Below are positions 24,878 to 32,781 of a stretch of DNA of 64,000 bases, one piece after another. Numbering within the stretch: the first letter of the stretch is position 1; each line of letters begins with the position of its first letter. Below the pieces are notes generated by a model, which worked only from the letters and a program-made list of their open reading frames with translations, did not search any database and had not been told where the DNA came from. The stretch is from positions 1,483,227-1,547,226 of the forward strand of contig JABTUD010000001.1 in the NCBI GenBank assembly GCA_015075555.1. Direction: 5' to 3'. The DNA is from Thermoflexaceae bacterium (GTDB taxonomy: Bacteria > Chloroflexota > Dehalococcoidia > Tepidiformales > Tepidiformaceae). A program made the translations under genes and the position numbers.

Positions 24878-25393
24878 TCAAGCCGCCCTCACCAGCACAA
24901 GCCCCACCCCCACCAGCGCGAGCCCGCCGACGCGGGAAACGCTGACTGCTCGCCGAGCGGCTCCAAACGCGCCCGTATGGTCGAAGCCGAGGGCGCCAAG
25001 ACAGCCTCCGAACGTGGTGGCCGAGAAATAGAGGGCGAGGCCGAGGTCTCCGATGAGCCGCGGGGTGAGCGCTAGCCCGAGCCCGGCGGAAAACCCGGTG
25101 GTCGCGTACCAGGGGGGCAGCCCTCGCACGGCCAGCCAGAGCGCCAGCCAGGTGATCGCAACCGCCGCCGCCACGGCCCACGCCGAATCGAACGGAAACG
25201 GCAGCTTCGTCTCGCCTTCGTCGACCGCTATCCAGGCCAGGAGCACCGCAATGATCGCCAGCGACCCGAGGGGCGAGATGATCGACGCCTCCATGCCGCC
25301 GCGTTCGCGGCTGATCGCGCCAGTCAGGGCGGCCTGGTAGGTGGCGAACAGCCCCAGAACCACGGTGATCGAAAGGCTGATGGCGAAGTCCAT
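24878..25393 (-). CDS. YdcZ-type DMT-superfamily membrane protein (first of pair)
   Basis: The 171-residue protein starts MDFAISLSITVVLGLFATYQ and has about five hydrophobic segments. Charged loops include AISRERGGMEAS and AVDEGETKLPF. Its end, GALGFDHTGAFGAARRAVSV followed by RVGGLALVGVGLVLVRAA, closely parallels that of the next gene. ATG 25393 opens the minus-strand array. A perfect palindrome in the divergent region upstream (25443-25464) is a candidate operator for it. Confidence 0.82.
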   Translation of the reverse strand: MDFAISLSITVVLGLFATYQAALTGAISRERGGMEASIISPLGSLAIIAVLLAWIAVDEGETKLPFPFDSAWAVAAAVAITWLALWLAVRGLPPWYATTGFSAGLGLALTPRLIGDLGLALYFSATTFGGCLGALGFDHTGAFGAARRAVSVSRVGGLALVGVGLVLVRAA

Positions 25394-25442
25394 TTCGCCT
25401 ACCCGGTGAAATCTGGCGCGGACTCTAAGCAATCCGCGGGCA

Positions 25443-25464
25443 CATGGCAACACGATTTGCCATG
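25443..25464. promoter_or_regulatory. Perfect palindrome in divergent intergenic region (candidate operator)
   Basis: CATGGCAA (25443-25450) and its exact complement TTGCCATG (25457-25464) are separated by six bases. The site lies in the 153-base region between the divergent YdcZ/SnoaL array and the M20 peptidase gene. From there a dimeric repressor or activator could control either side. No obvious regulator gene lies next to it. The site is seen directly; function is inferred. Confidence 0.6.
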
Positions 25465-25546
25465 CCGCCGTCGCCAGCGGACGGCTGGCACCGCATCCCT
25501 CCTCCCATGTACCCTTGGCCCCGCCACCCCCACACCCGGAGCCGCC

Positions 25547-26851
25547 ATGACCATCGACTGGCCCGCCATCCACCGCGAAGCGCTCGACATATTCGTCCGC
25601 TACCTGCAGATCGACACTTCGAACCCGCCGGGCAACGAGAAACCCGCCGCCCGCTACCTGGGTTCGCTCCTTGCGGCCGAGGGCATCGAGTGCGAGTACA
25701 TCGAGACCGCCCCCAACCGCGAGGTACTCGTCGCCACTCTGAAGGGCGATGGCTCGAAGCGCCCGCTCATGCTCTGCAACCACACCGATGTCGTGCCCGT
25801 CGAGGAGCGCTACTGGGAAGTGCCCGCTTTCGAAGGCGTTGTGAAGGATGGGCGGGTCTACGGACGGGGCGCCGTCGACATGAAAGGCTGCGGGGTCATG
25901 CAGCTCATCGCCTTCCTGCTCCTGAAGCGGCAGGGGGCGGCGCTCAAGCGCGACGTCGTGTTCTGCGCGGTGCCCGATGAGGAAGCCGGGAGCGAGTTCG
26001 GCATGGAGTGGCTCTGCAAGCACCGCCCCGACGTGGTGGATGTGGAGTTCGAGCTAAGCGAAGGGGGAGGGGGCGTCTCACGCTTCAACCGCGTGGAGGC
26101 GAAGCTCTTCAACGTGGCGACGAACGAGAAGGATATCTGCTGGCTGCGGCTCACCAGCGTGGGCACGCCCGGGCACGGCAGCCGTCCGCACGAAGACAAC
26201 TCGGCCGTGCACCTCATCCGTGCCCTCAACCGGCTCACCGAATGGGACCGCGGCATCACCTATACGCCCGACACGATCGCCTACCTCGACCGCCTCGCCG
26301 AAGCGGGGCTGATGCCTCCGCGCTCACAGAAAGCCGATCTGGAGGAGCGCATCCGCCGCTCGCCCGAGCTCTACGCCCAGTTCGTGAACACGCTCAACCT
26401 GACCATGCTCAACGCCGGCATCAAGGCGAACGTCATCCCGGCGAAGAGCGAGGCCGTCATCGACTGCCGCCTGCTTCCCGGGCAGTCAAAGGAGGACTGG
26501 GCCCGCCAGGTGCGGGAGCGAATCGCCGACGAGCGGGTCACGGTCTCGCTCTACTCTCCCGACCAGGGAGAGCCGGCGTCCGTCCCGTGGGACACGGAAC
26601 TCTTCCGGACCATCAACTCGGTGATAAAGGAGGCGATGGAGGACGCCATCGTCGTCCCCGGCATGACCATCGGCGGCACCGACAACCGCTTCCTGCGCGA
26701 GCGCGGCATCCCCGCCTATGGCTTCATCCCCTGCCTGCTCAGCCCCGAGGAACGGGCCGGTTTCCACGGCAACAACGAGTTCCTCACCATCGAGAACCTG
26801 AACATGGGCTGCGAGCTCATGTACGAGATCGTCCTGCGCATGTCTGCATAG
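25547..26851 (+). CDS. M20 family zinc metallopeptidase/deacylase
   Basis: The 434-residue protein is an M20-type hydrolase such as ArgE/DapE, carboxypeptidase G2 or aminoacylase. It has the first metal motif LCNHTDVVP (His79, Asp81), the bridging Asp in GRGAVDMKG (Asp111), the catalytic and metal Glu pair in VPDEEAGSE (145-146) and the dimerisation-domain motif TPGHGSRPHEDNSA. A late IGGTDNRFLRERG block supplies the last ligand region. ATG 25547 was chosen because the upstream in-frame codons run through the palindrome region. The acyl-amino acid or peptide substrate is unknown. Confidence 0.92.
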   Translation: MTIDWPAIHREALDIFVRYLQIDTSNPPGNEKPAARYLGSLLAAEGIECEYIETAPNREVLVATLKGDGSKRPLMLCNHTDVVPVEERYWEVPAFEGVVKDGRVYGRGAVDMKGCGVMQLIAFLLLKRQGAALKRDVVFCAVPDEEAGSEFGMEWLCKHRPDVVDVEFELSEGGGGVSRFNRVEAKLFNVATNEKDICWLRLTSVGTPGHGSRPHEDNSAVHLIRALNRLTEWDRGITYTPDTIAYLDRLAEAGLMPPRSQKADLEERIRRSPELYAQFVNTLNLTMLNAGIKANVIPAKSEAVIDCRLLPGQSKEDWARQVRERIADERVTVSLYSPDQGEPASVPWDTELFRTINSVIKEAMEDAIVVPGMTIGGTDNRFLRERGIPAYGFIPCLLSPEERAGFHGNNEFLTIENLNMGCELMYEIVLRMSA

Positions 26852-26936
26852 CGGCGCCGGTGGCCGCCGATCGCCCGTTTTGGCCAGCGTGCAGCCGCCA
26901 TCCAGGCGGTCCCTGCTCGCCGGTCGAAGTGCCGCG

Positions 26937-27884
26937 CTAGCCGGCCTGCTTCCTGGCGCGCAGGTGGAAGTACCGGCGGAGAGTCACCGGCTCGGCCGGC
27001 GCCTCCGGCAGGGCGCAAGCTGGCGCCCCATCATGTGCGCGCACGGAACCATCGCCCTGCAACACGTCCGACATCTCCTTGCGGGCGACCAGGAGATTGT
27101 GCGCGATTGCCCCGGCGCTGTCGTCAAGCCGCCAGGGCGAGCTCTTGCTCAGGTCCGGTCGAACGACCCGGACCGGCATGGAGTGCGAGACGCAGGCCTC
27201 CATGGCCTCTGTGGTCGCGTGCGCCATGATGCCCAGTGATTGGCGCAAGACTCCCAGCACCGTGCGTGGCCGCGCCAGGGATGGCGGTGGAGTGAGGTCG
27301 ATCGCGAGGATCTCGCTTGCCCCCATGGTGAGCGCCGTGGCGAGGTCCACCGAGGCTGTCAGGCAGCCGTCCACATAGAGGTCCCCGTCGATGTCAACGG
27401 GCTCGAAGACCCCGGGAATGGCCGTCGAGGCCATGATCGCCGTCCCCAGGTCGCCCTCCGAGAACACGCGCTTCTCGCCCCGCGTGAGGTTGGTGGCGAC
27501 CACGCCCAGCGGAAGCCGCGCGTCGCTGAAGTCGAGCCCGTGCAGGTGTTCGCGAACGAGGCGCGGGACGATGTCGTTGGCGACAAGGCCGAGCGGGCGG
27601 CGGACCAGCCTGGTCGCAAGGCGCCAGGGCCTCAGCTCGACCAGGCGGAGGCGGTCCATGCCCAGCCAGATTCGTAGCAGCTCGTCCGGGTGGTCGGGGT
27701 GCAGCGCCAGCCATGCCCCATTCAGGGACCCGACGCTCGTTCCGACGATGATCGACGGCCGGAAGCCAGCCTCATAGGCTGCCTGGATGTACGCAGCCTG
27801 TATCACTCCGTACGCGCCGCCGCCCCCAAGGACCAGCGCCGGACGTCGATCACCTGCCGGAAACGGCCTCATCTGCCGCATCAC
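26937..27884 (-). CDS. Patatin-like phospholipase
   Basis: The 315-residue protein has the patatin Ser-Asp dyad layout. The Gly-rich oxyanion motif is LVLGGGGAYG (18-26), the nucleophile motif is VGTSVGSLNG (Ser50), and the catalytic Asp lies in LYVDGCLTAS. The SLNGAWLALHP region and MASTAIPGVFEPVDID are typical of bacterial patatins that hydrolyse membrane lipids. No signal peptide is seen. The last 40 residues are Ala/Pro-rich and probably disordered. Confidence 0.9.
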   Translation of the reverse strand: MMRQMRPFPAGDRRPALVLGGGGAYGVIQAAYIQAAYEAGFRPSIIVGTSVGSLNGAWLALHPDHPDELLRIWLGMDRLRLVELRPWRLATRLVRRPLGLVANDIVPRLVREHLHGLDFSDARLPLGVVATNLTRGEKRVFSEGDLGTAIMASTAIPGVFEPVDIDGDLYVDGCLTASVDLATALTMGASEILAIDLTPPPSLARPRTVLGVLRQSLGIMAHATTEAMEACVSHSMPVRVVRPDLSKSSPWRLDDSAGAIAHNLLVARKEMSDVLQGDGSVRAHDGAPACALPEAPAEPVTLRRYFHLRARKQAG

Positions 27885-28097
27885 CTCATCCTGTTCATCT
27901 CAATCGGCATGATCGTGCCCTGAGATAAGTCGGGGATTACCCGCAGCTCTTGCCTTCACACTCTCGCCCACTCGCCCCCGCAGATGCGGCCGTAAGGGCC
28001 TATCGCTACCCTTGCGCCCGCTTGCTATGCTCCCGCGAAGAGTCCCTCGGGGTGGTGGGGAACGAGCGCTCCGCCCCGCGGGCTCAGGAGACAACCG

Positions 28098-29849
28098 ATG
28101 ACCATCTACTGTGAATCTTGCGGAACGCCCACCACGGAGGAGGCGATCTTCTGTGAAGGCTGCGGCGCCAAGCTCGACACGCCTGCAGCCGAGGCGTACC
28201 CAACGGTGGCCTGCCCAAACTGCGGGTGCGCCAACGCCGTTGGATCGAGCTTCTGCGAGGAGTGCGGCTCACCGATCCCCTCCGGGGCGCAGTCCGGCGG
28301 GCGCAAGCCGGGATTCCTGGCGACGGCTGGCAAAGCAGCGGGCGCGGGGGCCGTAATCGGCGGCGCCGGACTTGCCGCAGCCACCCGGCTGGGAGGTGGC
28401 GAAACCGCGGCAGCGGCCGACGCCGGCGCCTCGGCAGGACAGGCCGGGAGCGGGGCTACTCGTGCAGGTTCGGGAGCCAGCCAGTCCGGAGCAGGGACGG
28501 GACAGGCCGGCTCCGCGGGTGGCCCGACGGGCCCGGGCGGGGCCCAGCCGGGCATGGGCGCGGCCGAGCCAGGCGCCGGCGTGGGCCAGTCCGGCACGGG
28601 AGCCGCGCAGCCGGGCATGGGCGCCGCTGAACCGGGAGCCGGTGCCGGTGCAGGTCAGCCAGGAGCAGGCGCCGGTCAGCCGGGAGCCGGTCAGCCAGGT
28701 GCAGGCGCAGGCGAGCCGGGAGCAGGCGCCGGTCAGTCAGGTGCAGGCGCAGGCCAGCCAGGTGCAGGCGCAGGCCAGCCAGGAGCGGGCGCAGGCCAGC
28801 CGGGCGCGGGCCAGCCGGGAGCCGGTCAGCCGGGTGCAGGAACAGGCCAGCCGGGTGCAGGCGCAGGCCAGCCAGGCGCCGGCGCAGGTCAGCCGGGAGC
28901 AGGCGCAGGCCAGCCGAGCGCGGGCGCAGGCCAGCCAGGAGCGGGCCAGCCGGGAGCGGGCGCCGGTCAGCCCGGTGCAGGCGCGGGTCAGCCGGGTGCA
29001 GGCGCAGGACAGCCGGGTGCAGGCGCGGGTCAGCCGGGAATCACCGGACAACCCGGCGGGGCACAGGGTTTCCCCGGTCAGCCGGGTGGGATACCGCCGC
29101 GCACAGTGGGTCAGCCCGGCGGGGCACAGGGATTCCCCGGGCAGCCCGGTGGGATTCCGCCCCGCACTGTGGGCCAGCCGGGCGTCACTCCCGGCGGCCC
29201 CGCCGGTATCCGCCCGCCCGTCAGGAGCGGGGTCGCAACCGGTGCTGGTGCAGCAGCCGGAGCAGCCGCCACTGGCGTCACCCTGGGCGGCATCATCAAG
29301 GTCATCCTCATCGCCATCGCAGTGCTCATTGGCGCGGGACTGGGGGCGATCCTCGTCGGAGCAGCGCTCATCTTCACCGGCACACCGAAGCCCTGCGTCG
29401 ACCGCGATGTACCCAGCTCGACGGCGGTCAGCAACGCGATGCGCGCGCGCTGGAAGGAGTTCGAACGGCTGGCGGCCACCTCTCCCGCGACCATCGTCTA
29501 TACAGAAGAGGACATCACCTCGCGCGGTGTGGACTACATCGACGAGAAGAGCATCCCCGTGAAGGACCTCCAGGTTTACTTCTGCCCCCAGGGGTACGCC
29601 GAGGCGACGGGGACGGTCGACATCCCCGGGCCCGATGCAGACGTGCTCGTGCGCGGGACGCTCGACCTTTCCGGGCCGAAGCCGTACATCGACATCCAGG
29701 ACATCGAGATAGGGAACCTGCCCGCCTTCATCGGCACGCGCGTGGTGGAGTCCGCCCTCGGTGATGACTGGAAGTCGCTCGACCTCAAGGTGAGGCTCAC
29801 CGCCATTGCCATCAGCGACGGCGAGGTGGAGCTGGAAGGCGGGCCCTGA
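28098..29849 (+). CDS. Zinc-ribbon membrane protein with long Gly/Gln/Pro/Ala repeat region
   Basis: The 583-residue protein has four parts. Two zinc ribbons lie at the N-terminus: Cys5, Cys8, Cys19, Cys22, then Cys39, Cys42, Cys53, Cys56. A low-complexity region at about 103-360 is built of PGAGAGQ and PGAGQ units and ends in two copies of a 21-residue unit containing GAQGFPGQPGGIPPRTV. A membrane segment follows at about 395-428. The last 150 residues lie outside the membrane, with YFCPQGYAEATGTV and VRGTLDLSGPKPYIDI strands like a lipid-binding-type beta domain. ATG 28098 follows a long intergenic region. Function is unknown; the plan suggests a cytoplasmic sensor joined to an external domain. 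Confidence 0.85.
   Translation: MTIYCESCGTPTTEEAIFCEGCGAKLDTPAAEAYPTVACPNCGCANAVGSSFCEECGSPIPSGAQSGGRKPGFLATAGKAAGAGAVIGGAGLAAATRLGGGETAAAADAGASAGQAGSGATRAGSGASQSGAGTGQAGSAGGPTGPGGAQPGMGAAEPGAGVGQSGTGAAQPGMGAAEPGAGAGAGQPGAGAGQPGAGQPGAGAGEPGAGAGQSGAGAGQPGAGAGQPGAGAGQPGAGQPGAGQPGAGTGQPGAGAGQPGAGAGQPGAGAGQPSAGAGQPGAGQPGAGAGQPGAGAGQPGAGAGQPGAGAGQPGITGQPGGAQGFPGQPGGIPPRTVGQPGGAQGFPGQPGGIPPRTVGQPGVTPGGPAGIRPPVRSGVATGAGAAAGAAATGVTLGGIIKVILIAIAVLIGAGLGAILVGAALIFTGTPKPCVDRDVPSSTAVSNAMRARWKEFERLAATSPATIVYTEEDITSRGVDYIDEKSIPVKDLQVYFCPQGYAEATGTVDIPGPDADVLVRGTLDLSGPKPYIDIQDIEIGNLPAFIGTRVVESALGDDWKSLDLKVRLTAIAISDGEVELEGGP
28404..29177 (+). repeat. In-frame tandem repeat array (codes for PGAGAGQ/PGAGQ units)
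   Basis: Units of 21 and 15 bases, such as GGTGCAGGCGCAGGCCAGCC with variants, recur many times between about 28640 and 29040, with looser repeats before. Two longer 63-base copies follow, ending in CCGCGCACAGTGGGTCAG-like sequence near 29115 and 29175. Unit lengths are multiples of three, so gain or loss of units keeps the frame. The very long minus-strand open frame across this stretch is an artefact of the repeat. Confidence 0.88.
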
Positions 29850-29951
29850 TCGGTTCCTGTGATCCCGATCATTTCGCCACGAGCCCGCACAGCCTAAGAA
29901 CCCGGTAACGGGCGGCGCCCGGCGGCGCCGTTTCATCATGTACCCGAGGAG

Positions 29952-32744
29952 ATGCTCATGCCCGGCGAACAGGTTCCAACGATCAGCACCGGCGATATCG
30001 CTGGCGACCTCTACCGCGAGCGATGGACCTGGGACAGGGTCGTATGGGCCTCCCACTGCATCAACTGCTACCCGGGCAACTGCCCCGAACGCGTCTACCT
30101 GAAGGACGGGAAGATCGTGCGCGAGGAGGTGGCCGCGACCTTCAAGCCGGTCATGCCCGGCGTGCCCGACATGAACCCCATGGGCTGCCAGAAGGGCGCC
30201 GGCTGGTCCCGCATGCTCGAATCGGAGGAGCGCATCCTCTACCCGCTGAAGCGGGTGGGGGAAAGGGGCTCCGGCCAGTGGGAACGGGTCAGCTGGGACC
30301 AGGCCTGTACCGAAATCGCCGATGCCGTGCTCGATGCCATCAACGAGGTGGGGCCCGAGTCCATCATCGCCCCTTCAGGTGGCAGCGTGAGCACCTGGGG
30401 CGCCGCCGGCCGCGGGCGCTTCATGGGCATCGTTGGCGGCATCGTCACCGACGTCAATGGCGAGATCAACGACTTCGCCCCGGGCCACTACCTCACCTAC
30501 GGGACCTTCGACCCGGTCAGCAGCGTCGATGACTGGTTTCACAGCGAGCTCTTCCTCATCTGGTACGGGAACCCCGTCTACACGCGTATCCCCTTCATCC
30601 ACTACATGCATGAGGCGCGCTACAACGGGGCCGAGATCGTGACCATCGCCCCCGATGTCTCGCCTTCAACCCTGCATGCCGACCTGTTCGTTCCGGTGAA
30701 ACCTGAATCCGACCCGGCCTTCTGCCTCTCGATGTGCCAGGTGGTGATTGAAGAGGGGCTGGTCAACGAGCAGTTCGTCCGCGAGCAGACCGACCTGCCG
30801 CTGCTCGTGAACCCGGCCACGAAGCGCTTCCTGCGCCAGTCCGACCTGGAAGAAGGTGGCGCCGACGACCAGTTCTACGCCTGGGACGGCGTTTCGAACT
30901 CGGCCGTGCCGGCGCCGAAAGGCACGCTCTTCTGGGGCGATGCGGCACCCGCGCTCGAAGGAGAGTGGCAGGTAGAGGGCAAGGACGGCCCCATCGCCGT
31001 CACCACGGTTTTCGCGCTGATGCGGGAACGCCTGCAGCAGTTCACCCCCGAGCTCACGGCCGGGACCACCGGCGTCCACCCCGGCACCGTCCGCAGCCTC
31101 GCCCGCAAGGTCGCCCGCAAGCGCACCAACATCATCGGGTCGCTCGGCAACGGCAAGTACTATCACGGCGATCTCCAGGAGCGCGCCGAGATCCTGCTCC
31201 TCGCTCTGACCGGCAACTGGGGAAAGCACGGCGCGGGCGTACGTGGCTGGATGAGCGGCTTCTTCGACGGCAGCATCACCATTGGCGCCAAGACCAGGCG
31301 CGGCCCCGCCGACGTGGTGGCGATGATGGACGGCCGCGAGCGCGCCACACAGATGCGCCTGGCAGACGACCCCACTCTCACCCCGGCAATGATCGCCATC
31401 GAAGGGGCGAAGGCATCCTCCGCGACCGGCCGCGGCGTCATGTTCCCGCCCGTCTTCTTCTGGTACTGGCACGCCGGCTATCGCAATGCCTGGCGTAACC
31501 CCGGCTGGAACGACCCCAGCATGAAACGCCCCTTCGAAGAGTACTTCGATGAGGCGGTCGAGAAGGGCTGGTGGGCCGGTTGCGACTACCCCCGCCCCGG
31601 CCAGCCGCCGCGCGTCCTCTTTGAGTGCGGGGGCAACGTCATCCGCCGCGCGCGCGGGGGCGGGCGTCGCCTCCTCAAGGAGCTCTGGCCCCAGCTCAAG
31701 GCCGTCGTCACCATGGACGTCCGCATGAGCGCTACTGCGCTCCACTCCGACTACATCCTGCCGCTGGCCCAGCAGTACGAGAAGGTCGCCTTCGGAACCG
31801 CGACCACCCACGTCATGCACGTGACCTTCTGCGACAAGGCAGCCGACCCGCCGGGCGAGGCTGTGAACGAATGGGATGCATTCGGGCGCATCGCGGAGAA
31901 GATCGAGGAGCGCGCAAAGGCCCGCGGGCTGGAGCCCTTCACCGATGCCCGCGGCGGCCCGCACGACCTGGCCAACGCCTACACCGCCTACACGCGCGGC
32001 GGTCTGTTCAACGACACTGAGATCATGGCCGACGAGATGCTGCGCGACAGCGCTCTCACGGGTTCGCTACCGCCCGAGGCCAGCCTCGAAGACATCCGCA
32101 GGGTCGGCTATTACCGCTTCCACGGCACGGGCATCTCGCCGAAGGCGATGGCGCAGGCCACCGAACCCAGGCCCGACGAGACCTTCGCGCCCTTCCGCAA
32201 CCACGTCGAGAAGGGTGAGCCTTACCCCACCCTCACGCGGCGGGCCCAGTTCCTCATCGAGCACGAGTGGTTCATCGAGGCCGACGAACACCTGCCCACC
32301 CACAAGGCTCCCCCACGCGCCGGGGGCGACTACCCCTTCCGCGTCACCAGCGGCCACAACCGCTGGAGCATACATGCCCTCAACATCGCGAACGACCTGA
32401 TGCTCGACACCCACCGGGGCACGCCGCATCTCGTCATGAACCCGGCTGACGCTGAATCGCTTGGTATCACAGACGACGACATGGTGCGCGTCCACAACGA
32501 CCAGGGGCAGTTCCAGGTACCGGTGCGCGTCGCCCCCGGCGGCGCTCCCGGCCAGGTGATGATGTACAACGGGTTTGAGCCCTACCAGTTCCCCAACTGG
32601 GAAGGCCCGAACGATGCCGAGCCGGGGATGATCAAGTGGCTCCACCTTGCCGGTGGCTACGGTCACCTGAAGTACTGGATAACCGAGTGGCAGCCCTCGG
32701 CCATCATGCGCGGTACCCGCGTCGCCATCGAGAAGGTGAAGTAG
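29952..32744 (+). CDS. Type II DMSO-reductase-family molybdopterin oxidoreductase, catalytic subunit (orphan)
   Basis: The 930-residue protein is a bis-MGD molybdoenzyme. Near the N-terminus it has His35, Cys39, Cys44 and Cys79, spaced like the His-ligated FS0 cluster of NarG, ethylbenzene dehydrogenase and steroid C25 dehydrogenase. The stretch VYLKDGKIVREE is typical. Asp174 in INDFAPGHYL lines up with the Mo-ligating Asp of NarG. VDDWFHSELFLIWYGNPVYT and the C-terminal molydopterin-binding VTSGHNRWSIHA follow. There is no twin-arginine signal, and no beta (four-cluster FeS), gamma or chaperone gene lies beside it. The substrate is unknown; hydroxylation of a hydrocarbon or steroid side chain is one possibility. 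Confidence 0.86.
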   Translation: MLMPGEQVPTISTGDIAGDLYRERWTWDRVVWASHCINCYPGNCPERVYLKDGKIVREEVAATFKPVMPGVPDMNPMGCQKGAGWSRMLESEERILYPLKRVGERGSGQWERVSWDQACTEIADAVLDAINEVGPESIIAPSGGSVSTWGAAGRGRFMGIVGGIVTDVNGEINDFAPGHYLTYGTFDPVSSVDDWFHSELFLIWYGNPVYTRIPFIHYMHEARYNGAEIVTIAPDVSPSTLHADLFVPVKPESDPAFCLSMCQVVIEEGLVNEQFVREQTDLPLLVNPATKRFLRQSDLEEGGADDQFYAWDGVSNSAVPAPKGTLFWGDAAPALEGEWQVEGKDGPIAVTTVFALMRERLQQFTPELTAGTTGVHPGTVRSLARKVARKRTNIIGSLGNGKYYHGDLQERAEILLLALTGNWGKHGAGVRGWMSGFFDGSITIGAKTRRGPADVVAMMDGRERATQMRLADDPTLTPAMIAIEGAKASSATGRGVMFPPVFFWYWHAGYRNAWRNPGWNDPSMKRPFEEYFDEAVEKGWWAGCDYPRPGQPPRVLFECGGNVIRRARGGGRRLLKELWPQLKAVVTMDVRMSATALHSDYILPLAQQYEKVAFGTATTHVMHVTFCDKAADPPGEAVNEWDAFGRIAEKIEERAKARGLEPFTDARGGPHDLANAYTAYTRGGLFNDTEIMADEMLRDSALTGSLPPEASLEDIRRVGYYRFHGTGISPKAMAQATEPRPDETFAPFRNHVEKGEPYPTLTRRAQFLIEHEWFIEADEHLPTHKAPPRAGGDYPFRVTSGHNRWSIHALNIANDLMLDTHRGTPHLVMNPADAESLGITDDDMVRVHNDQGQFQVPVRVAPGGAPGQVMMYNGFEPYQFPNWEGPNDAEPGMIKWLHLAGGYGHLKYWITEWQPSAIMRGTRVAIEKVK

Positions 32745-32781
32745 CGGGAACCGCTTCGCCCCGGCAGGCGTTGTAGTCATC

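Noticed and set aside
28640..29040. Possible CRISPR array
   Set aside because: Repeat units of 15 and 21 bases are adjacent with no unique spacers, and they keep an open reading frame.
28737..30056. Very long minus-strand open frame (439 codons) across the repeat region
   Set aside because: It is the complement of the Gly/Gln/Pro repeat on the plus strand, giving a Cys/Arg/Leu-rich nonsense sequence. The plus-strand gene has zinc ribbons and a membrane segment.
30666..31964. Long antisense open frame inside the molybdoenzyme gene
   Set aside because: The plus-strand protein has all family motifs. The antisense frame is a by-product of high third-position G/C.
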